Positions 1 through 11,143 of a DNA stretch of 64,000 bases are shown piece after piece. Source of the stretch: Tribonema minus (taxonomy: Eukaryota > Sar > Xanthophyceae > Tribonematales > Tribonemataceae); contig JAFCMP010000546.1 of NCBI GenBank assembly GCA_017506865.1, forward strand, positions 372,001-436,000, written 5' to 3'. The number at the start of each line of letters is the position of its first letter. Position 1 is the stretch's first letter. Position numbers and translations under genes: made by a program. The notes under the pieces are model-generated. The model did not search any database, was not told where the DNA came from, and was given only the letters and a program-made list of their open reading frames with translations.

Positions 1-51
1 CGTTGCGACACTTTCAGACTGTCATACGACATGTAGATTCCTTACAGCTAG

Positions 52-130
52 ATGCCAATCATCTGGGCTTTTTCGCGCCCTGAGCGAGAATTAATAAAAA
101 GTACACAGGTGTGTCGGGATTTGGCTACAA
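52..130. repeat. Dispersed short repeat, copy 1
   Basis: A segment built around CATCTGGGCTTTTTCGCGCC followed by an AT-rich stretch recurs, with variation and in both orientations, near 2846-2890, 4203-4225 (reverse), 44999-45030 (reverse) and 45553-45580 (reverse). Some copies can be read as short peptides containing IWAFSRP, but the reading frames differ in context, so I treat this as a dispersed non-coding element and not a gene. The rest of 1-1092 holds GCA/GCC-rich low-complexity DNA (about 540-800) and no gene I can support. Confidence 0.5.
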
Positions 131-528
131 GGGCATCTTTGACACCTTGTATGCGTATGGCGCCATTGTCATCTACGATTGTTACATGTTGTCTACAATT
201 GGCGCATGGCGCATCCTTGCTCTACAGTAGCTAATGCACGTGGCGGTGCAGTCAGCTATGTAGCATGCTTCAAATTTGTTTTCAAGGGTGATTGTGTGGA
301 GGTTTGCGGACCCCAGCGGGTATGGCCAAACCCTTAAGGCCTAAAAACTATCAGGTCCGGCTGCTCCAGGAACAAACCTCCAGCTTGCGAGTGTGTGCTC
401 CAGGCAGCTGCTTCTGCTCTCGTTGGCAAATGACCCTAATCGCAAAGAGCGAAGCTGGTTTGTAGCAACGATCGAAAGATACCAATTGATGCATGACCCG
501 AGCAAGTTGATGGCGGTTCTTCACGCCG

Positions 529-1024
529 GTGACATGCGCGCTGCAGCGGCAGCAGCAGCAGCAGCGGCTTCCAGCAGCTGCGGCTGCCATGGCAGCTGCA
601 GTCGGAATAGCGGAGGAGGCTGTGCTGGAGATGACGGCACCGGCGCAGGAGGCCACTGCAGCAGAGCTCGCGGAGACATGCACTGCAGCGCAGGGCAGCG
701 ACTTGAGCTGCAGCAGCAGCGGCGGCGAATTTGGAGGGCAATCCTGCACGGGAGCGGATAGCGCTGCCGCAGCAGCAGCAGCGATCTGGCAGGCGCGAGG
801 GGCGCGATGGTTTTACACGCCCGTTGACCCAACTTGAAGGTGAACTTCAAAGGTAACATGATCCTTTTTCACAGGTTCACCAGGATGGACAAGGAACAGG
901 TGCTTCTGGGTGATGGCGCAATGCAATCTGTGCCCCAAATCGGCCTGGTCCCTCAGCAAGTCACTGCACCAAAACTGCAGGCATCGGTAAGACAATCCCT
1001 CTATGCCTTCATGGGTTTGCAATG
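529..1024 (+). other. Possible coding fragment upstream of the FNIP pseudogene
   Basis: An open frame rich in Ala, Gln and Ser (529-837) ends close to a segment with a plausible small intron: a GTAACA donor near 852, a TTTTTCACAG acceptor near 873, and an open frame from about 874 to a GGTAAG donor near 986. These could be 5' exons of the repeat protein at 1093-2071, but the composition is dominated by GCA repeats and no domain is recognisable. I give it low weight. Confidence 0.15.
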
Positions 1025-1092
1025 AAGACGAACACTTGATTGACATCTGAGGCTGTTCGGCTGTTCGCTTTTGTCTCTGCTGCTGCCTGCTA

Positions 1093-2071
1093 TTGATAAG
1101 CAGCTCGCTGCCCTTCTCCCTGCCCCCGTGCTACAGCTGTCACGTGCGCGTGACCGAATGGAGCTGGGACGACATGCCGGGCATTGCCGCCAGCAAAACC
1201 CTGGTCCGAGTAGATTGCGATGATCTCGAGTGGCTGCCGCCAGTTCTTCCCGACTGGAGGTTTTACACCGAGGAGCTCATCTGTCTGTCGACATCATGGG
1301 AGGGCGCTGCCAGCATCCTTGGCGTCTTCGCCGTCAGCCGGCGCCTGCAGCTCGATGCGGGGGGGAACCTGCGGAAATTCCGCCATCATTCGTGTTCCCG
1401 ACGGGCCTCGAGGAGATTTGCGTGGACCATGTGATGGGCTTAGCAGATCTCAGCACAGCGCTGCAGGCGCCATCACTCGTGGTGCCCGAGTGCAATTGCG
1501 TCCCTCAGATAACACCCATCGTGGAGAGTCTTCGCCTCAAGGAGTGTAACTTGGATCGGCCGATTATCATGCCCGTGGGATCGCAGCTGCGCACGGTGAC
1601 AGTGACGGTGTGCCGGGTGATTGACGGCGAGCACTTGAACCACCTATTTGCACGCCTGCCGGCGACCCTTCGCGAGCTGGTAGTCGTAGACGTCGTGGAT
1701 CCCAGCGACTACGGGCGATACGATTTACAAACACAAGACATGCATGTCACCACCTTCAGCATGCCGATAGCAGACGCGCCGCTGCCGGCAGGTCTGCGCA
1801 CGCTCATCATAGGCCTGCCTGAGTTCAACCAGCCTCTGGGCCCCCTTCCGGTGACGCGCTGGAGGTACTGGACTTGAGCAGATCGCCGGTGTTCAATCAG
1901 CCGCTCGGCCCCCTGCCCCCGTCTCTTCTCGAGCTGCGCCTTGGCACCGGCTACCAGCAGGAGTTGGGTCCCCTACCTGCACCCCTAGAGACACTGCACG
2001 TGCCCGGAACATACCGCACCCCTCTGCGCGTCGGCGCTAGGCTTGCTGTCACAATCACATGGTGGCTGTAG
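1093..2071 (+). pseudogene. Frameshifted FNIP/leucine-rich-repeat protein gene
   Basis: The encoded peptide carries repeats of the form FNQPLGPLP...L..L.L, the hallmark of FNIP repeats, an LRR variant that is plentiful in amoebae, some algae and their large DNA viruses. Three repeat cores are visible at about 1830-1850, 1890-1920 and 1950-1980. The reading frame is broken twice. At a run of seven G near 1361-1367 the frame must shift to continue into EPAEIPPSFVFPTGLEEI. Near 1850-1855 it must shift again to restore ALEVLDLSRSPVFNQPL. After about 2040 the repeat pattern stops. The start is unknown. Either this is a decayed gene or both shifts are assembly errors (the G run is a likely error site). 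FNIP proteins are usually presumed protein-binding; nothing more specific can be inferred. Confidence 0.6.
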
Positions 2072-2922
2072 TCCGACATGTCAGCGCGTGTGTGCGTCCA
2101 CGATGTCTGTCTGTAATGCCGTGGTGTTTGCTTATCCCCAGTTCAGGCACACAGATGCCGGTTGCTGCCACAACACAGTGTCACACAGAATTGTCAGCTG
2201 ACTTGGGACTAGCGTTAGGGTTGCGGTTTGAAGACAGCGTGCACTGCGCCAGTCTGGACGGTGGTTGCGCTATGTCTCAGTGCTTGACTGCTTCAGATGT
2301 TAACATCTACTGTCCATGCAATAGGCGCATGTGGTCTGCACGCCCCCTGCGGCAACCTAACAGTTGCGTTAGAACATGGCAGTGAGCTGCAGCTGTGTTC
2401 TCAGGTGTTGTAGATACATTGCACCTTGGCACGTGTACGATACTAGTGCCGTACGGGGTACCGAGATGCATGCGCATTGCATTGTCAACACCTGGATGTA
2501 CGCAGCTGAGGGCGCAATCCTCAGCACCTATGCAAACAACGAATCCGCAGTTGTTTGAAGTGCTGTACTCTTCATACAGTACTCCACAGTTCGATGCTTG
2601 AGCTGCTGTACTCTTGATTCAGTACTTCAACCACGGCACCAAAAGCAGTTAGATGCCAGGTTGCCCCTGGAGATTGCGTTTTCGCCTGACAAGAAGCTGC
2701 GCACTATGCAACAACCTGTTCGAAATCAGCGCGATATGTTGCTTGAGGACATCATTTGTCCATCAATTGAGTGTTGTCATCAATGAGCATTCATGAATTT
2801 GATTGCAAAGTATATGTCGGCTCTGGTAGCAAGCTTGGCATTGTTCATCTGGGTTTTTTTGCGCCTCAAGCGATAGTTTTGTAAAGAAACATCAAAATAC
2901 ATAATAATGCGGTACTTTTTAC
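2072..2922. other. Non-coding stretch, nothing recognised
   Basis: There is no open frame with coding character here. The segment includes a copy of the dispersed repeat near 2846-2890, and a small duplication around 2560-2630 in which 'gctgtactctt...cagtact' occurs twice. Exons downstream of the voltage-sensor gene's last visible exon (2923) would be expected here on the minus strand, and none is seen. Confidence 0.5.
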
Positions 2923-5900
2923 CTCAGCAAGCGCGCCAGCCTCGCAGCGCGCATCACCCTGCCGCCCAGCGACACGAGCGTCGCCAATATCCACAGCACG
3001 TGCTTGAAGTTCAAGGCGTCAATGCCGTCGTCCACAATCTGTGGGGGACAGTGTGCGGTGCGGCGGCAAGGGAAAATGGAAGCGTGAGGTTCGCGCTATT
3101 GCAAGTCCGAACGTCGAATGGCGCGCCTCCGCCCAGCGCATGTGCGCAAGACATGCCTACGTACCTGTGAACGCACATTCAAGTGAAGTGTGCACCATGT
3201 AAACGAGTGCACTCATGTAATGCGGTCATCACTCGACACGCTTTGAACTGTGTGTTTGTGGATTTATTCAACTTGTGAGATGCCAGCAGGGGTGCCTTGC
3301 AGTCAACAGTGCATGTGGTAATCCTTGTGCATGATGCAGTATGCGAAGGCTCTCCAAGTTCCTGCTTCTACAAGCAGATGCTGCATGCAGCTTGCTGCAT
3401 GTCTGCATCAGCAAGTGCAGCCTCTTTTGGTGCATCTGCAGCTCAGTACAAATAAAGAACAAGTACTGCTGCCCCGATGTATGACGCCATGAGTACACTC
3501 TGAGGACACCATGAGTACAACCCGCTCTGTCAGTACGGGCCCGCAAGCCAGTGTTGTCATTTCTGGGCGGGGGTAGCGGGATGGCTATCGGCATGGGAGA
3601 CTTTCTGTGTACCGCTAGGCACTGCTCAGCCCTGTAAGCTGTATGATGCTCTGCGTAGTAGGCGCAATGGTAATGCTCACCATTGTCAGCTTAGGGTTGT
3701 ATGCTGTACCCCAAATGGCAACGCTACACAAGTGGGTTTTCACGTCCTCAGCAAGATTTAATAATTTAAAAGTCCACAAGTGTGGCATGATGTACAGGAG
3801 TACCACAAGCGCAAGTCCCTGAATACACTTTCAAAGAGTGGTCAACATTGTATTATTGATTCTCACTTACAAGGGCGCAAAGAATTCCAGGTGGTAGATG
3901 TCGAACGTACTGCCAGAATGTACATCTATCATGTGAAAACACAATCTCCGCATCAGCGCGCTGCCCATTTAGCATGAGAACTTGTGCTGTTTGGCACGTT
4001 GAGCGTTGCGGCGGCCAGTGCATGCGGGTCATCATGTTGTTTTCTTACAATAATCATAGGTGGCGGTTTCGTTCAGATGTGCTGTACACACACGCGCTGC
4101 GAGCACACGCTGGACACAAGCATATGAGCTGCATAGCTCGAGTTTTTGTAGGGTTTCCGGCTCTCAAGCGGAAGTAAATACATAACTGCTCATCAATTGT
4201 TACTTAGGGCCCAAGAAAGCCCAGATGACGTCAAAGCTTGCCACCAGAGTCTACATGTACCCTTCTGGTGACAGATGTACATTAACGCAGCAAACGAGCT
4301 GCGTGGCATCCCATCGCAGTGTGCCGCACCACTTCTCACGGCGGTACTCTCATGAACTGCAAAAGCATTGCAGCCCATGGGCATTGGTGGAGCATGGCAC
4401 AAGAGGGTGACAGTGCTACGGGCTGGGGCAAGTTGACCACACTCAAACAGCATCAGCACTCGGCACTCACCGGTATCGAGAGCCCGCCCTTGGGCATGAG
4501 CATCCACGGTACCTCCACGCTGAGCGTTGCTGCCGCCAGCGCGTCCAAGTAGAAGTACGCGCTCTTGAAGCCCTGTCGCTCGGTGTCAAACATGGAGTTG
4601 TTGGGGTTTGCCGCAGCCCTGCTCAGCGAGGCTTGCGTGCGGCGAAACGACCATGACCTGGGTGGGGGAGGCGGGAGGCACCAGGTTTGGTTTTGAACAA
4701 GCAATTGCATGGACGTTTAAGGCTGCAGCAAGGAACGCATCACAGGCGGAGAGCCCTTAGGCCGCTGCTTATCGTGTGTGGTCAAGTCGGATTTGAAGCG
4801 CCGCAAGGGCACGCTTGCGCAGGTCCAGGAGACCGCAGCCTGGGCAAACAGTCCTAGGCTTGAACCCTGCCCCAAGAAGATGCCATAACGTTGGCAGACG
4901 CTTGCCAACTTGCCAATTCAGACATCAGTACCTTAACCTCAAGGAGACCACTTGGTCAAACACTTGCTAGTCTTCAACAGTACATCAATTGCAAGTTCAA
5001 TGCACGATCAGGATACACTAACCTCAACATCACCTATCCCCCACTCAGCATCAAAGCTGTGGTCCGAGCAGAAGTGAAGCACATCAGGGCTCCGAACCGA
5101 GTGAGGGCACGGCGAAGCAAAGCAGAGAGGACTTTTGCAGGGCTACTTGGGGAGGCTAGTGTGCTCACAAGCACACAGTATACTGAGTACAGCATGCTGA
5201 ACCGTTGTCACGAAGTGTAATACCATGGTTTGCATCAGCACCTGCCGTCCCGCGGCGCATGTGGTCATTTCTCCCTACCTGACTACTATCTCTCCGACGC
5301 ACACAACAAACGCGGCAGTGAGCAGCGCGTCCACCGCAGCGTCGCAGTCCTTCGGCAGCACCAGCAGCCGCAGCGGATTGGCGATAAGCGCAAGGAGAGT
5401 CACCACCGTCACCAGTGGCATGCCCACTGCCTGCAGGGCGCGCCTGCACTGCCGCCACCGCTGCTGCTGCCGCGTAGCCGCCGCCACCGCCGCTGCAGCA
5501 GCAGCAACGCCAAACACAATTTGATTAACGCTGCTATCGAGCATAATATAGAGGTATGCGACGGATTCGCGACAAGCGCAAGGAGAGTCGCCACCGTCAC
5601 CAGTGGCATGCCCACTGCCTGCAGGGCGCGCCTGCACCGCCGCCACCGCTGCTGACTCCGTGTGGCCGCCGCCACCGCCGCTGCGGCAGCAGCAATGTCA
5701 AGAGCTATGTGAGTGACACTGCTGGTGAGTGCAGTACATCGTCGAATGGAAACAATGATTGGTGAGAATGACGAGTTTGCATCATGGATATCGTCTACAG
5801 CACAACGTCAGTGCTGCTGTCTCGCTCCACATACATTAATAATGTATACGTAATGCAGGGAGGAAGCAATACTTGGCACAATTGATATTTTCAGTGAAGC

Positions 5901-5987
5901 AGAGTAGATGCAATTATTTTCTGCCAGCCCATTGCTAACATCGGTGCTGCTGCCACATGGCCGCCACTGCCGCCGCCGCCGCCGCCT

Positions 5988-6024
<37 letters not shown>

Positions 6025-7120
6025 TGCAGTAGCAGCAGCGCTCAGCACCAAAGAGGTGTGCGGTTGACGGTGCTGCAGCTGATTGGCATAGCACATTTGA
6101 GGGGCCGCCGCACGGGCGGGCAGTGGATGGCTGTGCCGACTGGCGTCATGATGTAGTGAGGGCGGCAAGGTCAACATTTGATTCTGCTATGCTGACATAC
6201 GCATATGCTGCCTGCCGGCCACTGCAATGCGCGGCCGGCGTCAGCGGTGGCGCTGCGCGGCACCCAGTGCCGCCGGTTGCAGCAGCGCAGTCGAGGAACA
6301 GGATGGAGCAGCATATGATGCTGACTGTCATGACCAGCGGCCCTGCTTACAGAGCTGACGGCGAAAGGTTGGCAAATGTCTGTGCAATTGTACTGAGAAG
6401 TACAATGAGGCATGCAGCTGCTCCCTGCAGGCAATGCCTTGCTGCGGCGGCCATGAGACCACCACCGCCGCCTCTGCAGCAGTGCCGCAGAGGTTGAGCA
6501 TCAAAGCACCCTGGCTACGGTCAATGACGCAGGCTGCCGTGATCAAACACACTGCTGACAGAACTAAAATGGGCAGACAAGTGGGAAATGCTGGTGCCGT
6601 CAGGTGCAACCTTAATCCCTGCGATGTACACTACTGGTGCTACTTCTGCCACAGCAATACTGCCACGGTTTTTGCTGCAGTGAGGGTGACTTGATGCTAT
6701 GCTGCATCAGATTACGGAGCAGAAACGATTGACGCAGACGCTGTGTCCCTGCTCTAAAGGCTTGCAATACACTGCTAACATGCTAGTTGACGCGGCATGG
6801 TTCAACAGGCCCCCATACTCTATCATGGCTCAGCTTGGCATTGCGCAATACTGGTGTGAAGTGCATCACACGCGCTGTTGAGTGCCAGCAACGATGGCCG
6901 ACCCTTGGTCATGAAGATGGGCAGATAGGTATTATACACCACACGTACGTACCTGCAGTGCAGCTCAGGGTGGAGGCGTCCTTCGCCACGCGGGGGCTGT
7001 GCGGGCGGTTCCACAGGGCGTCCACTGTGCGCGCCCTGACAGTCCTGCGCGCTTCCCTGGTGAGCCCGTGGGGGATCCCAGGGGGCGCTGCAAGGGGGTG
7101 AGCGTCCAGCTGCTCGCGGT
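2923..7120 (-). CDS. Voltage-sensor-like multi-pass membrane protein (partial; four exons)
   Basis: Four minus-strand exons chain with perfectly matching splice phases: 6953-7120, 5279-5492, 4471-4657, 2923-3038. Exon 5279-5492 encodes two hydrophobic helices (VGMPLVTVVTLLALIANPL and DALLTAAFVVCVGEIVV). Exon 4471-4657 continues with SWSFRRTQ and the helix FYLDALAAATLSVEVPWML, like S2-S3 of ion-transport domains. Exon 2923-3038 ends in an arginine-spaced helix (RVMRAARLARLLR) typical of an S4 voltage sensor. The layout resembles the membrane module of stramenopile cation channels or channel-linked nucleotide cyclases, but no pore or cyclase domain is visible. The last donor (GTAAAAAG at 2917-2922) leads to no exon I can find before the FNIP pseudogene, so the gene is truncated, or its 3' exons are unrecognised. 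The 5' end is also unresolved. Seen: helices, phases, S4 pattern. Inferred: membrane voltage sensing. Confidence 0.55.
5500..5715 (-). repeat. Upstream tandem copy of exon 5279-5492 (5' part)
   Basis: About 140 bp at 5562-5702 repeat 5375-5515 with high identity. The copy includes the pyrimidine/GCAG acceptor and roughly the first 110 nt of the exon (RRALQAVGMPLVTV is still readable), then diverges where the exon would continue. It lies immediately upstream, in the gene's sense, of the real exon. It is one of many partial exon copies in this window. Confidence 0.85.
5955..6030. repeat. GCC trinucleotide microsatellite
   Basis: A nearly pure run of GCC/CCG units at about 5961-6022. It creates long artificial open frames (poly-Ala, poly-Gly, poly-Arg) in several phases, none with supporting context. 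It lies in the intron between exons 6953-7120 and 5279-5492 of the membrane-protein gene. Confidence 0.9.
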
Positions 7121-7179
7121 CTGCAGGCACAAAGAAACAGAGAAACGGATGAAATGAGTTGTATGATGTGGCAGTCTGA

Positions 7180-7490
7180 AGCCCGCTGGGAATGCTATGC
7201 TCGTGTGGGCATTCAGCGGCTCGCGGTCAGAACCCAGGCAGAGGGGGGTGACGCTGAGATTATTATGTGGGTAATACTGTGGTGATGAACATGCAGTGGC
7301 CATACATAATCAGCATGAAGCCCGAGATCATGGTGTATGCGCATGCAAATCATAGTATTGCTAGTGAATGGCATGAGTACTTGAATTAAGGGCCATAATT
7401 CATAGCAGTTGGTGTAGCGCCTTAAGGGAAGCTGTGCACGCTTGGGCATCCAGCGGCTCGCGGTCTGGAGGCACACAGTGGCAGAGAAGG
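7180..7490 (-). repeat. Two upstream copies of the start of exon 6953-7120
   Basis: The start of exon 6953-7120 (acceptor TCTGCAG, then codons reading DREQLDAHPL) is echoed near 7200-7245 (DREPLNAH) and near 7440-7485 (DREPLDAQ). Each sits with a pyrimidine-rich segment on its upstream side in minus-strand sense. The copies diverge after about 45 bp. They fit the window-wide pattern of 5' exon-end copies lying upstream of the true exon. Confidence 0.7.
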
Positions 7491-7579
7491 AGACGGCCCT
7501 TTCAAGGCATGCTGCCGCTGCAGCTGCCGCTGCTGCAGCTACCGCTGTACGCCCCCTGTTGCTGAGGTCTACTGCGGTG

Positions 7580-7707
7580 CATACGTTCATGTTGACTGAT
7601 ACAGCTCTGGCGAGTTTGCCAGACAGAGGAGCTCGTCGCGTGCTGGCCCACGCAACGGCACTTCACGTCTGAGGACAGTGGCTGCGTACCACAGGCCCTG
7701 TGGCAGT
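7580..7707 (-). other. Candidate upstream exon of the membrane-protein gene
   Basis: On the minus strand a GCCACAG acceptor at about 7708 is followed by open sequence. Two frames stay open, and a GTATGC donor near 7590 would give the phase required by the next exon (6953-7120). No domain is recognisable and composition does not decide the frame, so this is only a placeholder. The surrounding 7121-8740 otherwise shows no gene I can support. Confidence 0.2.
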
Positions 7708-8742
7708 ATCAAGAGGGTGGTGAGGTGAGGGCAGGCGATGTGCAAAAAATTCAGCAAGTTTGGGGGCAGTACCGGCAGGGGCAGTAGGCTTGCCCAGCAC
7801 GGTGGGGGCAGTGCCAGGGGGGACAGGCAGTTGGGCTTGCGCACCATGGTGGAAGTGAATAATATGCACATTGCTGGCTCGCTTGACGGTCACTGTCTGA
7901 CTGTACGGTTTTGCAACAGCTGACATGCGCGGTTGCAGTGCACGCCAGCTCAGGATTGCTGGGTCTCGAAAACAACTGGGACTTCAAGGATGATCCTTCA
8001 GCAACTTACGATGGAACTATCTGCAGCATCCAGTGTGCAACAGCACGTGCAGTTTTTTTGTGTACAAACTGACTCTGCACTCTTCTTGACCAGTGAACAG
8101 CGCATCAAGCGCTTCACATCATCTAAGGTTCCAGTTTGCACTCATGTAGCCGCCGCTTGTGTATAGCCGCTTTGGAGCAACTCGAAGTGAGATCAGCGAA
8201 GGCTGACAAAAATCATATTCGATCCAGCCGGCCGAGACTGTGCCTCTTGTGCTTCTGCAATCTGAAGACCCATAAGGATCCCGTATACCGCATTGCAGGA
8301 ATGCACTTGCAAAAGTGCCAAGCATCAGGTCAACTGGGCAACGATGTAAGTTGCAGCTGCCTGGTGGAGCTCGAATCGCTGTTGCTTGCATTTTTTATCG
8401 CAACTGCATGTGTGCATGCAGCTGCCTCAGCTTTGGTGTGTGTCGGACACCTGACTCTCTATTCTGATTATGGCTACTCTGACAGCACATCGCTGCAAAC
8501 GCTGTCCTCACCGTGCTGAACGTAGAGGGGCCAAGTACTGGCCGGGCTTCCATTTGGCGATGGCTCCGCTGTCGCTGTGTCCTCAATGATGGCTCGGCTG
8601 CGTGTGCATGCATTGGCCGCCCCGGCAGAGAGCAGTGAGAATGCGCAATCATTTGCAGAAGAGCCGCGTCACACGTAGTGCGCGTTGTGCCCAGCTTGCA
8701 CGCCATATGCCGCGTCCAGAGCATGCTCGAGGATGTTCGTAC

Positions 8743-8850
8743 CTGAGTGGTAGACCACCAGGGTTGAATACATTCTGAATGGACGGATCAGGCTCGTCAA
8801 TACGCCCACGCTCCACGTTGCTTGCTGTGCGCTTCATGCTCCTCGCCAAG
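8743..8850 (-). other. Candidate isolated exon
   Basis: Minus-strand sequence starting at an ATG near 8837 encodes MKRTASNVERGRIDEPDPS and continues to a strong CTCAG|GTACGA donor at 8742/8743. The charged, non-repetitive composition looks like real coding sequence. It could be an N-terminal cytosolic exon of the membrane-protein gene to its left, but I found no phase-proven link. Confidence 0.3.
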
Positions 8851-9053
8851 TCGCAGCTGCGTGCAAAGGAGGCAAATTGACACAGAGGGAGTTTCAAAGC
8901 GCATTTTCGAGGAACATCGCTGAAAGCAGCAGAAGAAACACAGGCGTACGCCGCTCGAGCACAGGCTTTTGTGCCCTCGGTGGTGACTTCATTTACGTGA
9001 AAAGCGTGACACTCCAACTTCAATGTCAGATCGAGGGAGCTTCCTCCCGGACA

Positions 9054-9488
9054 CTACTTATTAGCTGGAGCCACCATCGACCCCTTCTGTAACACCACGC
9101 GATCCACCGCTTCCAAGCGATGGGCAGCGTGACTGGCCAAACGTGTCTTGCTGCGAGCTATCGTGGAGCGAACCCTGCACGCACGAAGAAGCTGGAAGAG
9201 CACCTGACCAGGTGAAAGGCTCGCCCGTGCGTGATTGAAGTGGTAAAGCGCGAGGCACGTGCCGTATTCGCACGCCTGATCTCTGCAGCTAGGAGGAAAC
9301 AAGGCAATCGCCTCCCCTCCCCTCTGACAGTAAAAAACGGGGCATCCAACTGTATCAAAAGGTATGCTCTGACTTGTCAAGTCCTGATGAGATAGTTGCC
9401 TCACATGCACTCCTCCCTCACGTGTCACCGTCAGGTCGGTAAAAAGTAGACGCACAAGACGTACACCGTGCGGCGCCGCATGCCACAC
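9054..9488 (-). CDS. Hypothetical protein, 144 aa
   Basis: An uninterrupted minus-strand frame of 144 codons from an ATG at 9488, with mixed, non-repetitive composition. I do not recognise the family. The segment LLFTDLTVTREGGVHVRQL loosely recalls the first conserved block of DIRS/Crypton tyrosine recombinases, but the catalytic His and Arg-Tyr blocks are not visible, so I do not assign it. Two overlapping shorter frames on the same strand weaken the case for this frame. It lies next to the inverted repeat at 9578-10014, which would suit a degraded mobile element. Confidence 0.25.
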   Translation of the reverse strand: MWHAAPHGVRLVRLLFTDLTVTREGGVHVRQLSHQDLTSQSIPFDTVGCPVFYCQRGGEAIALFPPSCRDQACEYGTCLALYHFNHARASLSPGQVLFQLLRACRVRSTIARSKTRLASHAAHRLEAVDRVVLQKGSMVAPANK

Positions 9489-9577
9489 CAGGGCACGTTC
9501 CTCTTCACCTTCGAACAGCTCGAGCGCATGGGAACCGTGGTGGTGGAAAGCATCTGAGATTACTGAGGCATGATGTT

Positions 9578-10014
9578 CGATGAAACACGAAGGTGCTGAT
9601 GGTGCGTCCGCTGGTCCGCCACGCTCTCAGCAGAGAACAGAGCGCAGCCCACCGCTTCTTCCACTGACAACAGCTGGGCATGCGGATGATTGCAGAAGGC
9701 CGACTGCGGGGGCAGCACGTCGTGCGCGGGACATTCCTCGCCACGATCAGGCCGTCCAGCAGCTCTACAAGGCAGTCGGCGATGATCACCATGATATTTC
9801 TTTCCCATGGTCTTGAGCCACCGGTTCTGCGGCTTGTAGGATCTTCGGCGCATGACGTGCTGCCCCAGGACCTGCAGTCGGACTTCTGCAGTCATGCGCA
9901 TGCCCAGTGGTTGGCAGTAGAGCAGCGGTGATCCGACCGTGCACTGCAGACATGTTCTCTGCTGAGAGCATGGCAGTCCGGCGGAGTCACCATCAGCACC
10001 TTGGTGTTGCATCG
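9578..10014. repeat. Inverted repeat, arms about 150-170 bp
   Basis: The left arm (9578-9733) and the reverse complement of the right arm (9843-10014) align over most of their length. Both read ...AAGGTGCTGATGGTG..., then GCTCTCAGCAGAGAAC, then CTGGGCATGCG, then GCAGCACGTC, with scattered differences. The spacer is about 110 bp. Neither arm contains a recognisable gene. Such a structure could be a palindromic foldback element or an inverted duplication of a coding fragment. Confidence 0.8.
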
Positions 10015-10292
10015 ACCAATAGCCCTGCAGTAGGGGATCTCAGATGGCTCCCCGCTGTTCGCCACACGCTTGAGCTCATCGGAGGTTGAGGGGGACCTGC
10101 CCTGGCGTGGCATGCGGCGCCGCATGCTGTACGTCTTGTGCGTCTCTGCTTCAAATGTGACAGTGCTCCACGGCCGTCTGCGTCCCGTCTGTGTGCAGGC
10201 CCTTGGAGCAGCCAGTCCACAAATTGCTGCCTCCTCTGGCGCTCTGCTCTGGAGCCATATGCTCTCAGCTCCGTCATTGACGCAGGAAGCAC
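9892..10292 (-). other. Possible coding fragment overlapping the right arm
   Basis: Two overlapping minus-strand frames look locally protein-like: one reads SDELKRVANSGEPSEIPYC into the inverted-repeat arm, the other AERQRRQQFVDWLLQG at about 10180-10240. I recognise no family and could not place convincing splice sites. This may be a remnant of the sequence that was inverted and duplicated. Confidence 0.2.
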
Positions 10293-10299
10293 GTCCCGT

Positions 10300-11143
10300 G
10301 TGTCAAGATCACAGTCGGACTCGGAGTCGGAATTGATGACCGAAATGCCGTTGTCTGCATCAGAGGCGGGCCTCGGGCAGAAGCGGACGCACCTCGCTGC
10401 TAAGCTTAGGGTGACACTGCGCAGGCTGCAGATTACTTGTGCATGCAGAGATGCAGCGGTGGCCCCATTAGGGTGAGGTCTGGACTGCCGGCAGAAATCC
10501 GGGCAGCAGTAGCATTGCGCATTCCGTAGCTGCGTGAACTTGCATATCGGTCAGCTATAGCCAGCCTCGGTGGGGGCAAGTGGCTGCGTCAACTTGAGCT
10601 TGTGACTTGGCAAACTGGTGTTTCAGAGCCTTCTGCTGCCTGCGTATAGCAACATATGGTATCCGCTGGGACTGAGATTTGACATGAGGCATTGCTGCCC
10701 TAGAGAGCAGGGGACACGTCATCAAAATTCACATCCATTGTTGCACGCAGAGCTTTCACAACACTATATACTTCGAAGTATCTTCGTTGGCCAAGCATCT
10801 TGTGAAACACAACATTGGCCGAGCATCTTGTGAAACACATGGAGAACATTCGTAATGTGAGCCACAATCGGCCACAATGGAAGTGCGTGTCAAAAATCAA
10901 TGCCAATGCGTTGTCAGCCCTGCCATATCCGGTTCTGGCACGCTAGCTATATAATCCGGTCATTAAAATGGACATCATCATCATAATACTTTGAAGTAAA
11001 TCATCTACTGTAAATGGCTTCATAATGTGTTTGTGGCAAAGAGATGGACCTGCGGGTCTCAATGCTGATGATTTCATTACACCAGAAACAGCAACAATGC
11101 ATTACCATAAATCCAATAACTGTATAATGCACGCATCGTTCAG
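10300..11143. other. Intergenic stretch downstream of the giant gene
   Basis: No gene is visible. A direct tandem repeat of about 27 bp occurs at 10789-10840 (GAGCATCTTGTGAAACAC and GCCAAGCATCTTGTGAAACAC). The palindrome ACTTCGAAGT occurs near 10763. The AT content rises towards 11100, as expected for the 3' flank and polyadenylation region of the minus-strand gene ending at 11144. Confidence 0.5.

Noticed and set aside
5935..6180. Overlapping poly-Ala/poly-Gly/poly-Arg open frames on both strands
   Set aside because: They are translations of a GCC microsatellite in an intron; no domain, start context or splice logic supports any of them.
9054..9488. Tyrosine recombinase of a DIRS/Crypton element
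   Set aside because: One block loosely fits, but the catalytic His-x-x-Arg and Tyr segments are not visible in any frame nearby.
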